Position numbers and translations under genes: made by a program
From: Schlegelella_A sp035995885
GTDB taxonomy: Bacteria > Pseudomonadota > Gammaproteobacteria > Burkholderiales > Burkholderiaceae_C
Assembly: GCA_035995885.1 (NCBI GenBank)
Contig: DASYKC010000094.1
Span: forward strand, 1-64,000
Direction of reading: 5' to 3'
Length of the DNA stretch: 64,000 bases
The notes under the pieces: model-generated
The model's database searches: none
What the model was told of the DNA's origin: nothing
What the model saw: the letters and a program-made list of their open reading frames with translations, nothing else
Shown: positions 14,208 to 25,812 of the stretch, one piece after another
How positions within the stretch are numbered: position 1 is the first letter of the stretch
How the letters are laid out: each line of letters begins with the position of its first letter

Positions 14208-16994
14208 TCAGGCGCCGCTGCGCTGCAGCCGGGCCGTCATCGCCTGCTCGAGCGTGTCGGCGCTGTCGGCGAGGTGCGCCTTTGTTTCCTCGCTCAGACC
14301 GGGCCGATGGCCGGCGACGCGGATGCGCTCGAGCAGCAGGCGCGCCTGGGCGCGAACCGTGCTGCGGGTGTCGGCGCGCGTCGCCGCGCCGGGCCGCAGC
14401 AGCAGCGCGGCGATCCGGTTGACGTGATCGCGCTGGACCTCGCGGCGCAGCGGCGCGATGTCGCCGCCGTGGCCGTCGAGCTCGCTCCACACCGCCTGCG
14501 TCAGCCGCCCGTACAGCTCGGGCATGCGCAAGGCGCGGCCGGCGCCGGTGGGCGCCTTCTCGCTGCTCTCGAGCAAGCGCGTCGCGACCGTGTCGCTCAT
14601 CATCACCGCGAGCAGGGAGCGCTGCAGGCCGAGCACCTGCTCGGACGGCGAGTAGTCGGTCTGCGCCGAGCCGTCGCCGCCGCGCAGCGCTTCCGAGCGC
14701 TCGCTGAAGTCGGTGCCGAGCTTTCGCTGCAGCGCCGGCGAGACGCGGAAGCTGTCGGCCGAGAGCAGGCTGCCGGTGATGAGGTCGAGCGCCTCGCGCT
14801 GCTCCGCCGCCGGCACCGGCGTCAGCGGATCGCGGCCGGTGCCGGGCGCGTCGCGGACGGTGCGGACGCCGCCGATCTGGCGCGACAGCACGTTGGCGGC
14901 ACGGCCGACGTCGCGCAGCGCGTAGCTGACCGAGCGCTTGAGGACGTTGTAGTCCTGGTCGGGGCGGAGCGTGCGCGTCTCCTGACGCTTGAGCAGGTCC
15001 TGCGCGATCGCGATCCGCTTCTTGGCGAAGGCGATGACGTCCTTGCCGAGGTCGAACTGCAGCGTCTCCGGATCGACGCCGATGAAGTTGTCCTCGTCGG
15101 TGCCGTAGGCGAGCAGCGGCTCGGCGCTGCGGCCGGCGATCTTCTCGAGCTCGGCGCGCTCGTCGGCGAGCGACAGGCCCGAGGGCAGCGGCTTGTACGC
15201 GTACTCGATCGCCCAGTAGTCGTACGGGCCGAGGGTGTCGTTGAACGGCGTGCCGTAGTGCTCGCGTGGCTCGTCGGCGCTGTTCAGGTTGATCGGCGCG
15301 TACTCCATCACCGAGCCGGTGATGCCGTGCTCGCGCGTGAACGCCGGGTCGGCGAGCTGCGCCTGCGTGTAGACGCGCGAGGCGCGGAAGTTGTGGCGCA
15401 GGCCCAGGGTGTGGCCGACCTCGTGCATCGTCACGTCCTTCAGGTAGGCGAGGACGAACGACTCGGCCTCGGGACTGCCCGGCTCGAGGTCGCCGCGCGC
15501 CTCGAGGACGTCGGTGGCGTACGTCATCTGCTCGGCGGCGAGCTCGCCGTAGGTGCAGACGCGGCCGGTCATCAAGCGGGCCAGCTCCTGCGGCGTCGGA
15601 TCGGCGTCGCGGAACGGGTTGTCGACGCCGCTCGCCGAGAGGATCTGCGAGCGCGCGGCGCGGATGTTGCGCGACGACAGGCTCTCGATGCCGATGTCGG
15701 CGTCGAGGATCTCGCCGCTGCGCGGGTCGACGTGGCTCGGCCCGATCGCGCCGAAGGTCGGCGAAGCGTTGGTCATCCAGCGGATCGACGAGCGGCCGAA
15801 GTCGAGCGTGTCGAAGTCGGCGTTCTCGGGCTGGACCTCGACCCGCACGGCGTTCTTGAAGCCGATCTTCTCGAACGCCTTGTTCCACTCGAGGACGCCG
15901 GCGGTGATCGTGTCGCGGTACTTGAACGGGATCGTGCGATCGAGCCAGAAGACGATCGGCTTGACCGGCTCGGAGAGCGCCGCGTCGGCATCCTTCTTCT
16001 CGAGGCGCCAGCGGTTGACGAAGCGCTGCCGCGGCGTCCTCTGCAGGTCGTTGCTGAAGTCGAAGCGGCCACTTTCGAAGTAGCCGACGCGCGGGTCGGC
16101 GCGCCGCCCGTGCATCGGCTCGGCAGGCAGGCGCGCGAGCGAGTAGTGGATGGTGAGGAAGAGACTACGCGGGTCGGGCAGCGAGCGCGGCGACGACGGC
16201 TGGACGCCGGCCGGCATTCCCGGCTGCGGCACCGAGATCGACGCCGTCGCGTAGTGGCCGAGCACCTCGAGGACGACGGCGTCGGCCGTCGTCCGGGCTT
16301 GGGTGATCGCCGAGTTGCGCGAATCGAAGGCATAGCTCTGGCGATAGGTCCGCTGCAACTCCATGCCGAAGCCGAGCAGGTCGGCGAGGAACAGCGAATT
16401 CGCCTCGACGAGCACCGATTTGCGCTCCGGCTCGGGCAGGCTCAGCACCGGCGCGCTCGCCAGCAGGCTCGGCGAGTAGCCGGCCTCGATCGCCAGCGCC
16501 TCCGGCGTCCCGGCCTTGGCGGTGTAGCCGACGTTGCGCCAGATCAGCTGCACCTGGTTGTGGATGCGGCGGAACTCGACGATGCCGTCGTCTTCCATCA
16601 GGCCGCCGTAGAAATTGCGCTCGCCGATTCCGGTCTTCAGCTTCGGCGAGAGGAAGAACGGCGTGTTGAAGTCGCCGGGCTTGAGCTCGAGCCAGACCTT
16701 GTCGTCCTTCTGCCAGAGGGTGAGGACGCCGTCGCTGCGACGCGCCTCCTTGATGACTTCGGCAAACGGGCGCAGCCCGCTCGCCGCGGCGACGACCGGC
16801 GGCGCGCCCGGCGGGCGCAGGCCCGACGCGGCGCCGTTCGGCCCGGCGGCGGCCGTCGGCGCCGATGCGCCGGCCGCGCTCGACGCTGCGGCGCCCGGGT
16901 AGATGGTCTGGAGCGTCGTGCAGCCGGTCAGCACGGCGCCCGCGGCGACGAGCAGCGCGAGCGCCCGGACCGGCGAGAAACAAAGGATGGACAT
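14208..16994 (-). CDS. Zinc-dependent metalloprotease lipoprotein (DUF5117/DUF4953 type)
   Basis: 928 aa. The signal peptide ends in a lipobox (LTGC, Cys at about 24), so it should be an envelope lipoprotein. After an Ala/Pro-rich linker (25-70) comes the DUF5117-like region (FNTPFFLSPKLKTGIGERNFYGG), then a catalytic region with HEVGHTLGLRHNF, an extended HExxHxxGxxH zinc site with a fitting downstream Met (GSVMEYAP). These large proteases are widespread in Proteobacteria and Bacteroidetes with poorly known substrates. The ATG at 16994 is chosen because it places the lipobox correctly. Downstream it meets the terminator of the microprotein gene. Confidence 0.9.
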   Translation of the reverse strand: MSILCFSPVRALALLVAAGAVLTGCTTLQTIYPGAAASSAAGASAPTAAAGPNGAASGLRPPGAPPVVAAASGLRPFAEVIKEARRSDGVLTLWQKDDKVWLELKPGDFNTPFFLSPKLKTGIGERNFYGGLMEDDGIVEFRRIHNQVQLIWRNVGYTAKAGTPEALAIEAGYSPSLLASAPVLSLPEPERKSVLVEANSLFLADLLGFGMELQRTYRQSYAFDSRNSAITQARTTADAVVLEVLGHYATASISVPQPGMPAGVQPSSPRSLPDPRSLFLTIHYSLARLPAEPMHGRRADPRVGYFESGRFDFSNDLQRTPRQRFVNRWRLEKKDADAALSEPVKPIVFWLDRTIPFKYRDTITAGVLEWNKAFEKIGFKNAVRVEVQPENADFDTLDFGRSSIRWMTNASPTFGAIGPSHVDPRSGEILDADIGIESLSSRNIRAARSQILSASGVDNPFRDADPTPQELARLMTGRVCTYGELAAEQMTYATDVLEARGDLEPGSPEAESFVLAYLKDVTMHEVGHTLGLRHNFRASRVYTQAQLADPAFTREHGITGSVMEYAPINLNSADEPREHYGTPFNDTLGPYDYWAIEYAYKPLPSGLSLADERAELEKIAGRSAEPLLAYGTDEDNFIGVDPETLQFDLGKDVIAFAKKRIAIAQDLLKRQETRTLRPDQDYNVLKRSVSYALRDVGRAANVLSRQIGGVRTVRDAPGTGRDPLTPVPAAEQREALDLITGSLLSADSFRVSPALQRKLGTDFSERSEALRGGDGSAQTDYSPSEQVLGLQRSLLAVMMSDTVATRLLESSEKAPTGAGRALRMPELYGRLTQAVWSELDGHGGDIAPLRREVQRDHVNRIAALLLRPGAATRADTRSTVRAQARLLLERIRVAGHRPGLSEETKAHLADSADTLEQAMTARLQRSGA

Positions 16995-17104
16995 GCAGGA
17001 GATCCTCGGCGAGAAGGGCGAGAGGCTCGTTCGATGGTAAAGCGCCCGCAGAGTTCGCGAAACGGGCGGAATTCGCATTCGCCCGCCGCGGACGGGCCTT
17101 CGCC

Positions 17105-18769
<1,665 letters not shown>

Positions 18770-18778
18770 GGAAGTCCT

Positions 18779-18790
18779 GGACCGCGGTCC
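18779..18790. promoter_or_regulatory. 12-bp palindrome next to the ettA start
   Basis: GGACCGCGGTCC is perfectly self-complementary and sits 9-21 bp upstream of the ettA ATG (minus strand). It could be an operator or a small leader hairpin, but in DNA this GC-rich such words arise by chance. Confidence 0.3.
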
Positions 18791-18880
18791 GAAAAAGGAA
18801 GGGCCCGCGCAACCATCGCGCAGGCCGATCGCCTATTGTCGCCGCCGCGCGGCCGCCAGGCCGGCCGAGGGCTGTTCGCG

Positions 18881-20650
18881 CTAGGGCGGAAAGCCGGCGC
18901 GCTCGAGGCTCTCGCGGTGATGCTCGCGGTGCGCCGGGTCGCGGTAGTGGAGCGTCGTCAGGTACTCGGCGACGCCGAACGAGGGCGCGAGGGCGAGCGT
19001 CGCCTGGCGCTGCGCTTCGGCCGCGGCGGCGTCGCCCGCCTGGGCGTGGCTCGCGGCGAGGCTGGCGCGGGCGATCGCGTCGGGCGTCGTGATGCACTTC
19101 AGCGCCTCGACCGCCTCGCCGTAGCGGCGCGCCGCGAAGCAGGCGCGCGCGAGGTGGCTCCAGAAGCGCTCGGGGTGATAGGGATTGAGGCGCATCGCCT
19201 TCTTGATCCAGTCGATGCCCTCTTCCGGCTGGCCGAGCCAGGTCAGCACCTCGCCCTGCTGGACGACGACCAGATCGTCGTTCGGATTGAGGCTCAGCGC
19301 GCGCCGCTGGTGATACATCGCCGCGTCGTGGTTGTCCTGGATGACGTTGATCGCGGCGAGGATGCGGTGCACGTCGCAGTCGTTGTCGTCGAGCGCGAGC
19401 GCCGCCTGCAGCGCCGCCATGATCCGCACCTGCGTCTCCGGGCGGCTCTCGCACCAGTTGTAGACCCAGGTCTGGCCGAGCACGCAGGCCTTCCAGGCAT
19501 GCGCGTGGGCGTAGCTCGGGTCGAGCTCGATCGCCCGGTCGAGCAGCCGCAGCGCCTTGGCGTTGTCGTCGCGGTTGCTGCGGTGGTGCAGCACCTTGCC
19601 CGTCAGCACGCATTCGTAGGCGGCCATGTTGTCGGTCGTCAGGCGCGCGGCGCGGTCGCGCGCGGCCGCCTCGACCCGGCCCGGCAGCGTCGCCACGATC
19701 GAGGTCGTCACCTCGTCCTGGATCGCGAAGATGTCCTCGAGGTCGCGGTCGTAGCGCTCGGCCCACAGGTGGCGGTCGGTCTCGGCGTCGATCAGCTGCA
19801 CCGTGATGCGGACGCGCCGGCCGGCCTTCCTGACGCTGCCCTCGACGACGTACTGGACGCCGAGCTCGCGCGCGAACTGCGAGACGTTGACGGCGCTGCC
19901 CTTGAACTTGAACGACGAGTTGCGCGAGATCACGAACAGCTCGCGGAAGCGCGACAGCTCGGTGATGATGTCCTCGGTGATGCCGTCGGCGAAGAACTCC
20001 TGCTCCGGATCGCCGCTCATGTTGTTGAACGGCAAGACCGCGATCGACGGCTTGTCGACGCGGTCGCGCTTCGGCGCCGGGCGGCCCGGCACGGCGGCGA
20101 CGTCGCCCGCGGCGGCCGCGGTTCGCGCGCTGACGCGGTAGGCCCGCACCGGGGCGGCGATGTTCTTGACGCGCTGCTCGCCGAGGTCGTCGAACGCGGC
20201 ATCCAGGCGTTGTCGCACCGCGCACTGGACAGCGTCGGAGACGGTGACGCCGCCGGGCTCGGCAATGCCCTCCAGCCGGGCGGCGATGTTGACGCCGTCG
20301 CCGTAGATCGTGCCGTCGGCCTTTTCCATGACGTCGCCGAGGTGGATGCCGATCCGAAACAGCATGCGGCAGTCGGCGGCGACCGCGGCCGAGCGGCGCC
20401 CGAGCTCGGCCTGGATCGCCAGCGCCGAAGCGACCGCGCCGCTCGCCGTCTCGAACACCGCGAGCACCGAATCGCCCGCCATGTCGATGACCCGGCCGCG
20501 GTGGGCGTCGATGGTCGTGCGGAAGACAGCGCGCGCGGTGTCGAGCGCCGCGACCGTGCCGCACTCGTCGCAGCTCATCAGGCGCGAGTAGCCCGCCACG
20601 TCGGCCATCAGGATCGCGGCAAGGCGCTGTCGGGTCTCGCTCTCGCTCAC
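18881..20650 (-). CDS. Class III cyclase-homology protein with TPR repeats
   Basis: 589 aa. Residues about 5-175 match the adenylate/guanylate cyclase catalytic fold: AAILMADVAGYSRLM and MAGDSVLAVF supply the two metal aspartates, and YGDGVNIAARLE supplies the Asn/Arg pair for the transition state. The residue normally Lys before the second Asp (KxxGD) is Asp here (IDMAGD), so substrate choice or activity is uncertain. Residues about 205-330 match the TolB-like segment of such proteins (KPSIAVLPFNNMSGDPEQEFFADGITEDIITEL), and the remainder has TPR-like helices (YHQRRALSLNPNDDLVVVQQG). GTG 20650 is the start; the only nearby ATG reads straight into a stop. Confidence 0.85.
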   Translation of the reverse strand: MSESETRQRLAAILMADVAGYSRLMSCDECGTVAALDTARAVFRTTIDAHRGRVIDMAGDSVLAVFETASGAVASALAIQAELGRRSAAVAADCRMLFRIGIHLGDVMEKADGTIYGDGVNIAARLEGIAEPGGVTVSDAVQCAVRQRLDAAFDDLGEQRVKNIAAPVRAYRVSARTAAAAGDVAAVPGRPAPKRDRVDKPSIAVLPFNNMSGDPEQEFFADGITEDIITELSRFRELFVISRNSSFKFKGSAVNVSQFARELGVQYVVEGSVRKAGRRVRITVQLIDAETDRHLWAERYDRDLEDIFAIQDEVTTSIVATLPGRVEAAARDRAARLTTDNMAAYECVLTGKVLHHRSNRDDNAKALRLLDRAIELDPSYAHAHAWKACVLGQTWVYNWCESRPETQVRIMAALQAALALDDNDCDVHRILAAINVIQDNHDAAMYHQRRALSLNPNDDLVVVQQGEVLTWLGQPEEGIDWIKKAMRLNPYHPERFWSHLARACFAARRYGEAVEALKCITTPDAIARASLAASHAQAGDAAAAEAQRQATLALAPSFGVAEYLTTLHYRDPAHREHHRESLERAGFPP

Positions 20651-20950
20651 ATGCGGCTCCGCCGGAGATGCACAGGAGCAGATGGTAGAGCTTCGACGGC
20701 GCCGGCGAGCGGCCCGCGCGGCGTTCGCCACGGTGCCGCCGGCGCCGAGCCCGGCTCGCGACGTGATGCAATCCACGGACCCACGGCGGTGAGTCGCGCG
20801 TCGGCCCCGTTCGCCTTACAATGCGGGCTCGCGTCGCCAGGTTTTCCAGTCAAGCGTCGACGCAGTCGCTTCCGACTCCCCTCCCCCGTCTGCCTTCGAC
20901 TGGCGCTCGCCACAGCGAGCAGCAGGCCGATGAATTTGGCAGAACTCCCG
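20651..20950 (+). other. 300-bp gap before rhlE with one promoter element
   Basis: This gap separates two divergent genes. On the plus strand TACAAT (20817-20822) is a good -10 match, but no convincing -35 lies 16-18 bp before it. If used, it gives a leader of about 120 nt for rhlE. The rest shows no domain-bearing frame, repeat or strong hairpin. Confidence 0.4.
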
Positions 20951-22381
<1,431 letters not shown>

Positions 22382-22419
22382 GCACTGATCCCGGCGCGCC
22401 GGAGCGGCGACACTCCGGC

Positions 22420-23109
22420 ATGGACACCCGCTCTGCCTCCGGTGCATCGACCGCGCTCCTCGCCGGCGCGACCGGCCTCGTCGGCGCGGCCTTGCTCGCG
22501 CGCCTGCTCGGCGCCGACCGCTCCCAGAACGTCACGGTGCTCGCGCGCAAGCCCCTGCCCGCGCCTGTCGCGCGCGATCCGCGCCTGACCGTCCTCGTCG
22601 GCGACATGCCGGTGCTGGCGGCGCAGGCCGGCGCGATCGACGACGTCTACATCGCTCTCGGCACGACGATCAAGGTGGCGGGCTCCGAGGCGGCGTTTCG
22701 CGCCGTCGATTTCGATCTCGTCGTCGCGATCGCGCGTGCCGCGCGCGCGGCCGGCGCACGCCGCCTCGCCGTCGTCTCGGCACTCGGCGCCGACGGCGCC
22801 TCGCGCATCTTCTACAACCGCGTCAAGGGCGAGATGGAAGATGCCGTGGCAGCACTCGGCTACGACGCGGTCGTGATCGCGCGCCCGTCGCTCCTGCTCG
22901 GCGACCGCGCCGGGCTCGGCCAGCCGACGCGTCGCGGCGAGGTCTGGGCGGCGCGCCTCCTCGGGCCGATGCTGCCGCTGGTGCCGGCGACGGTGCGGCC
23001 GATCGCGGCGGCGACGGTCGCGGCCGCGCTCGTCGCCGCCCTCGATGCGGCGCAGCCCGGCACGCGCGTGCTCGCCTCGGCCGACCTGCAGCGGCTCGGC
23101 CGACCCTGA
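22420..23109 (+). CDS. NAD(P)-binding atypical SDR protein (HTATIP2/YbjT-like)
   Basis: 229 aa. It starts with a Rossmann glycine motif GATGLVGAALLARLL (about residues 16-30), then VTVLARKPLP, which suggests NADP binding, IDDVYIALGTTIKVAG, and a long alpha/beta core ending in a conserved RPSLLLGDR segment. The classical Tyr-x3-Lys appears as FYNRVKGEMED, with Tyr and Lys spaced as in the HTATIP2-like group. Role unknown; relatives act in redox or quinone metabolism. It follows rhlE by 38 bp, probably in the same transcript. Confidence 0.8.
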   Translation: MDTRSASGASTALLAGATGLVGAALLARLLGADRSQNVTVLARKPLPAPVARDPRLTVLVGDMPVLAAQAGAIDDVYIALGTTIKVAGSEAAFRAVDFDLVVAIARAARAAGARRLAVVSALGADGASRIFYNRVKGEMEDAVAALGYDAVVIARPSLLLGDRAGLGQPTRRGEVWAARLLGPMLPLVPATVRPIAAATVAAALVAALDAAQPGTRVLASADLQRLGRP

Positions 23110-23166
23110 CTGCGCGCGCTCCGAGCGCTCGCAGGCCCCGACGGCGCGGCGCGCCCGGCGTCGAGA

Positions 23167-24342
23167 TCAGCCTTCGCCGCGCTTCATCTTCACCCGCACG
23201 CGCGCTTCCCTGCCGCGCGACTTCCATGCCGACAGCTGCTGGCGGCGCTCGATCCAGGTCAGCGTGTCGCGCCGGTTCTCGCGCAGCATCTTTTGGAAGT
23301 TGTCGAGGCGATCGGGGTCGACGCCGGCGCGCACCGCGCAGCCGGGTTCGCCGGCATGCGCGCAGTCGCGGAAGCGGCAGCGCGACGACAGCGTCGCGAC
23401 GTCGGCGAAGCTGGCGCGCAGCGCCTCGGCATCGGCGTCCGGGCGCAGCGTGCGCAGGCCGGGCGTGTCGATGATGCAGGCGCCGCCGGGCAGGCGATGC
23501 AGCGATCGCGCCGTCGTCGTGTGCATGCCGCGGCCGTCGTGGACGCGGACCGCGCCGGTGTCCTGGACCGAAGCGCCGAGCAAGGTGTTGGTCAGGGACG
23601 ACTTGCCCGCGCCCGACGAGCCGAGCACGACGAGCGTCTGGCCGAAACCGGTCACGGCGGCGAACGACGCCGCGCTCGCCGGATCGGTGGCGTCGACCGC
23701 CACGACTTCGAGCCCGGGTGCGAGACGATCGCGCAGCTGGGCGATGCGGGCGTCGCGCCGCGCCGGGTCGGCGGCGGCGATGTCGGCCTTGCTCAGGACG
23801 ACGAGCGGCTCCACGCCGCTCGCCAGCACGAGCGAGAGGTAGCGCTCGAGACGGCGCAGGTTGAAATCGTCGTCGAGGCCCATGACGACGAGGGCGCGAT
23901 CGACGTTGCTGACGATCGGATGACGGCTGCCGTCGCCGTCGCGACGGGCGATGTGCGACGTCGGCTCGACGCGGGCGCGGACCCAGAGGTCGGCGGCCGC
24001 GTCGATGCCGACGAGAACCCAGTCGCCGACCGCGAGCGCGCCGGCGCCCGCGGCGTCGCGCAGAAGGCGCGGCAGGATGCGCGCGGCGCGCACGGTGCGG
24101 CCGTCGTGCAGCTGCAGCGCGGTGCGGTGGACGGCGATGACGCGCATCAGGGCGAGCGCGGCGTCGCCGGCATGGTCGGCGCAGGAAACGTTGGCACAGG
24201 CATCGTCGGTGTCCGTGTCGTTGGTGTCGATGTCGGCGTCGCCGGCATCGCCGCGCTCGGCGTCGGCCGCGTCGCGGGCACGCTGCGCGAGCGTCTCGCT
24301 CAGGCCGATGCCGCGCAGAAGTTCGAAGTCGAAGGTGATCAT
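23167..24342 (-). CDS. rsgA: Ribosome small-subunit GTPase A (RsgA)
   Basis: 391 aa. It has the circularly permuted GTPase order typical of RsgA: G4 (VVLSKADIA) comes before G1 (GSSGAGKSSL) and G3 (DTPGL). An OB-fold precedes the GTPase, and the C-terminal zinc site shows CRFRDCAHAGEPGC. RsgA matures the 30S subunit in a GTP-dependent step. Oddity: near the N-terminus (about 30-58) there is an acidic insert rich in Asp and Thr (DADIDTNDTDTDD) which I do not know from the standard proteins. The gene converges on the NAD(P)-binding gene with a 57-bp gap. Confidence 0.94.
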   Translation of the reverse strand: MITFDFELLRGIGLSETLAQRARDAADAERGDAGDADIDTNDTDTDDACANVSCADHAGDAALALMRVIAVHRTALQLHDGRTVRAARILPRLLRDAAGAGALAVGDWVLVGIDAAADLWVRARVEPTSHIARRDGDGSRHPIVSNVDRALVVMGLDDDFNLRRLERYLSLVLASGVEPLVVLSKADIAAADPARRDARIAQLRDRLAPGLEVVAVDATDPASAASFAAVTGFGQTLVVLGSSGAGKSSLTNTLLGASVQDTGAVRVHDGRGMHTTTARSLHRLPGGACIIDTPGLRTLRPDADAEALRASFADVATLSSRCRFRDCAHAGEPGCAVRAGVDPDRLDNFQKMLRENRRDTLTWIERRQQLSAWKSRGREARVRVKMKRGEG

Positions 24343-24509
24343 GTGATTCCGAAGGGCAGGACGCGGTCGCCGGCACGAGCTGGCGAGGCGCGGGCACGCC
24401 GGCGCGTTCGCGCTCGGGCGTGACGAGGCGCGGCGGCGCGCGGCCGGCGCTGGCTTCGGAGCTCGGGAATCGGCCGGCGCGTCAGCGGCGGCGCGGGGTC
24501 AGCGGCGAA

Positions 24510-24566
24510 TCAGGCGAGCGCGCGCGATGCGGCGACAAGAACCGGGGAGGCAGCGGGCTTCTTCAT
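24510..24566 (-). CDS. Possible 18-codon micro-ORF with a perfect Shine-Dalgarno
   Basis: The frame encodes MKKPAASPVLVAASRALA and stops at 24510. The support is its ribosome-binding site: AAGGAGG lies 6-7 bases before the ATG, the best in the window, and a perfect hairpin lies further upstream. The peptide has Lys-Lys followed by a hydrophobic stretch, like a short signal peptide. It may be a real microprotein, a leader peptide or the remnant of a longer gene. It lies in the 463-bp gap between rsgA and the Tim44-like gene, which otherwise shows no coding signal. Confidence 0.4.
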   Translation of the reverse strand: MKKPAASPVLVAASRALA

Positions 24567-24591
24567 GGTCGTCCTCCTTGTCGGTGATTCG

Positions 24592-24610
24592 CGGGCGACG
24601 GCGTCGCCCG
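24592..24610 (-). promoter_or_regulatory. Perfect hairpin in the leader of the micro-ORF
   Basis: Arms CGGGCGAC and GTCGCCCG enclose GGC. The stem starts about 25 bp upstream of the micro-ORF start on the minus strand. It could be an RNA hairpin in the 5' leader or a protein site. Confidence 0.35.
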
Positions 24611-24805
24611 ACGGCGCGGCGGTCGCAGGCGATGCCGGGGGCGCGAGTCTGCACGACGCGCCGGCGCCGGTCAACGCGGGCGTGGCGGCGGCGCGTCGCC
24701 CCTTGCATCGCGACCGATGCCCCGCACATGGGGTCATGGGGTCATTCCCGCCCCGTATGATCGCCGCGCACCCGGCCCGAGCGGTCGCTCTCGAAGGAGA
24801 CAGCA

Positions 24806-25777
24806 ATGAGAAAGCTCGCACTGGCACTCGCCCTCGTCGTCGCCGCCGCGGCGACCGTCCCCGGCCTCGCCGAGGCTCGCCGCATCGGCGGCGGCGGCGC
24901 CGTCGGCATGCAGCGCAGCATGCCGGCCCGCGCACCCGAGGCGCTGCCCGCGCGTCCGGCCGCGCCGGTCGCGCAGCCCGCCGCGCCCGCCACCGCAGGC
25001 GCTGCCGCCGCGGCCGCGCCGCGCCGGTCGTGGCTCGGCCCGATCGCCGGCCTCGCCGCCGGCCTCGGCATCGCTGCGCTGATGAGCCACCTCGGCTTCG
25101 GCGCCGAGTTCGGCAACATCGTCATGCTCCTGCTGCTCGGCATCGTCGCCGTGATCGCGATCCGCTTCGTCATGCGCCGGTTCGCGCCGGCGCCGGCGTC
25201 GGGCGGCATGCAGTTCGCCGGCGCCGGCGCCCCCGCGCCCAAGGCACCCGTGTCGTTCCCCGACGAGCGCCCGCCGCAGTTCCGCGGCCAGCAGATCGGC
25301 GCAGAAGCGCCGTACCAGCAGGCCTCCGGCAGTAGTGCCGCGCTCGCTGGTGGGGCGACGCCTGCCGCGGCTTCGTCCCGCCTTCCCGCCGACTTCGACG
25401 CGGCCGGCTTCGAGCGCATCGCCAAGATGATCTTCATCCGCCTGCAGGCCGCCAACGACGTCGCCGACCTCAACGACCTGCGTGCCTTCACGACGCCCGA
25501 GATGTTCGCGGTGATCAAGCTCGACCTGCAGGAGCGCGGCACGACGCCGCAGCGCACCGACGTCGTCCGCGTCGACGCCGAAGTCCTCGACGTCGCCAGC
25601 GAGGCCGAACGGCAGATCGTCAGCGTCCGCTTCCACGGCCTGATCCGCGAGGACGTCGACGCCGCCGCCGAGCCGTTCGACGAGGTCTGGCATCTCGTCA
25701 AGCCGGCCGACGGCAGCCGCGACTGGGCCATCGCCGGCATCCAGCCGACGACCACGCCGATCGCTCACGCCGCCTGA
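24806..25777 (+). CDS. Tim44-like domain membrane protein
   Basis: 323 aa. A signal peptide (1-23, ends LAEA) is followed by an Ala/Pro-rich stretch, two adjacent hydrophobic helices (about 76-96 and 102-122: LGPIAGLAAGLGIAALM; IVMLLLLGIVAVIAIRFVM) and a second linker. The C-terminal 130 residues (FDAAGFERIAKMIFIRLQAAND onward) are the Tim44-like fold related to the mitochondrial import motor subunit and bacterial TimA. The role in bacteria is unsettled; a membrane scaffold is likely. GAAGGAGA is a good ribosome site. The kinase gene follows 35 bp downstream. Confidence 0.9.
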   Translation: MRKLALALALVVAAAATVPGLAEARRIGGGGAVGMQRSMPARAPEALPARPAAPVAQPAAPATAGAAAAAAPRRSWLGPIAGLAAGLGIAALMSHLGFGAEFGNIVMLLLLGIVAVIAIRFVMRRFAPAPASGGMQFAGAGAPAPKAPVSFPDERPPQFRGQQIGAEAPYQQASGSSAALAGGATPAAASSRLPADFDAAGFERIAKMIFIRLQAANDVADLNDLRAFTTPEMFAVIKLDLQERGTTPQRTDVVRVDAEVLDVASEAERQIVSVRFHGLIREDVDAAAEPFDEVWHLVKPADGSRDWAIAGIQPTTTPIAHAA

Positions 25778-25812
25778 CCAGCGCCTTCGCGCAGCCCGCG
25801 CCCGCCGCCGTC

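Noticed and set aside
24728..24743. Two tandem copies of ATGGGGTC
   Set aside because: Only two 8-bp copies, no further unit or related word nearby; too little to call a repeat or binding array.
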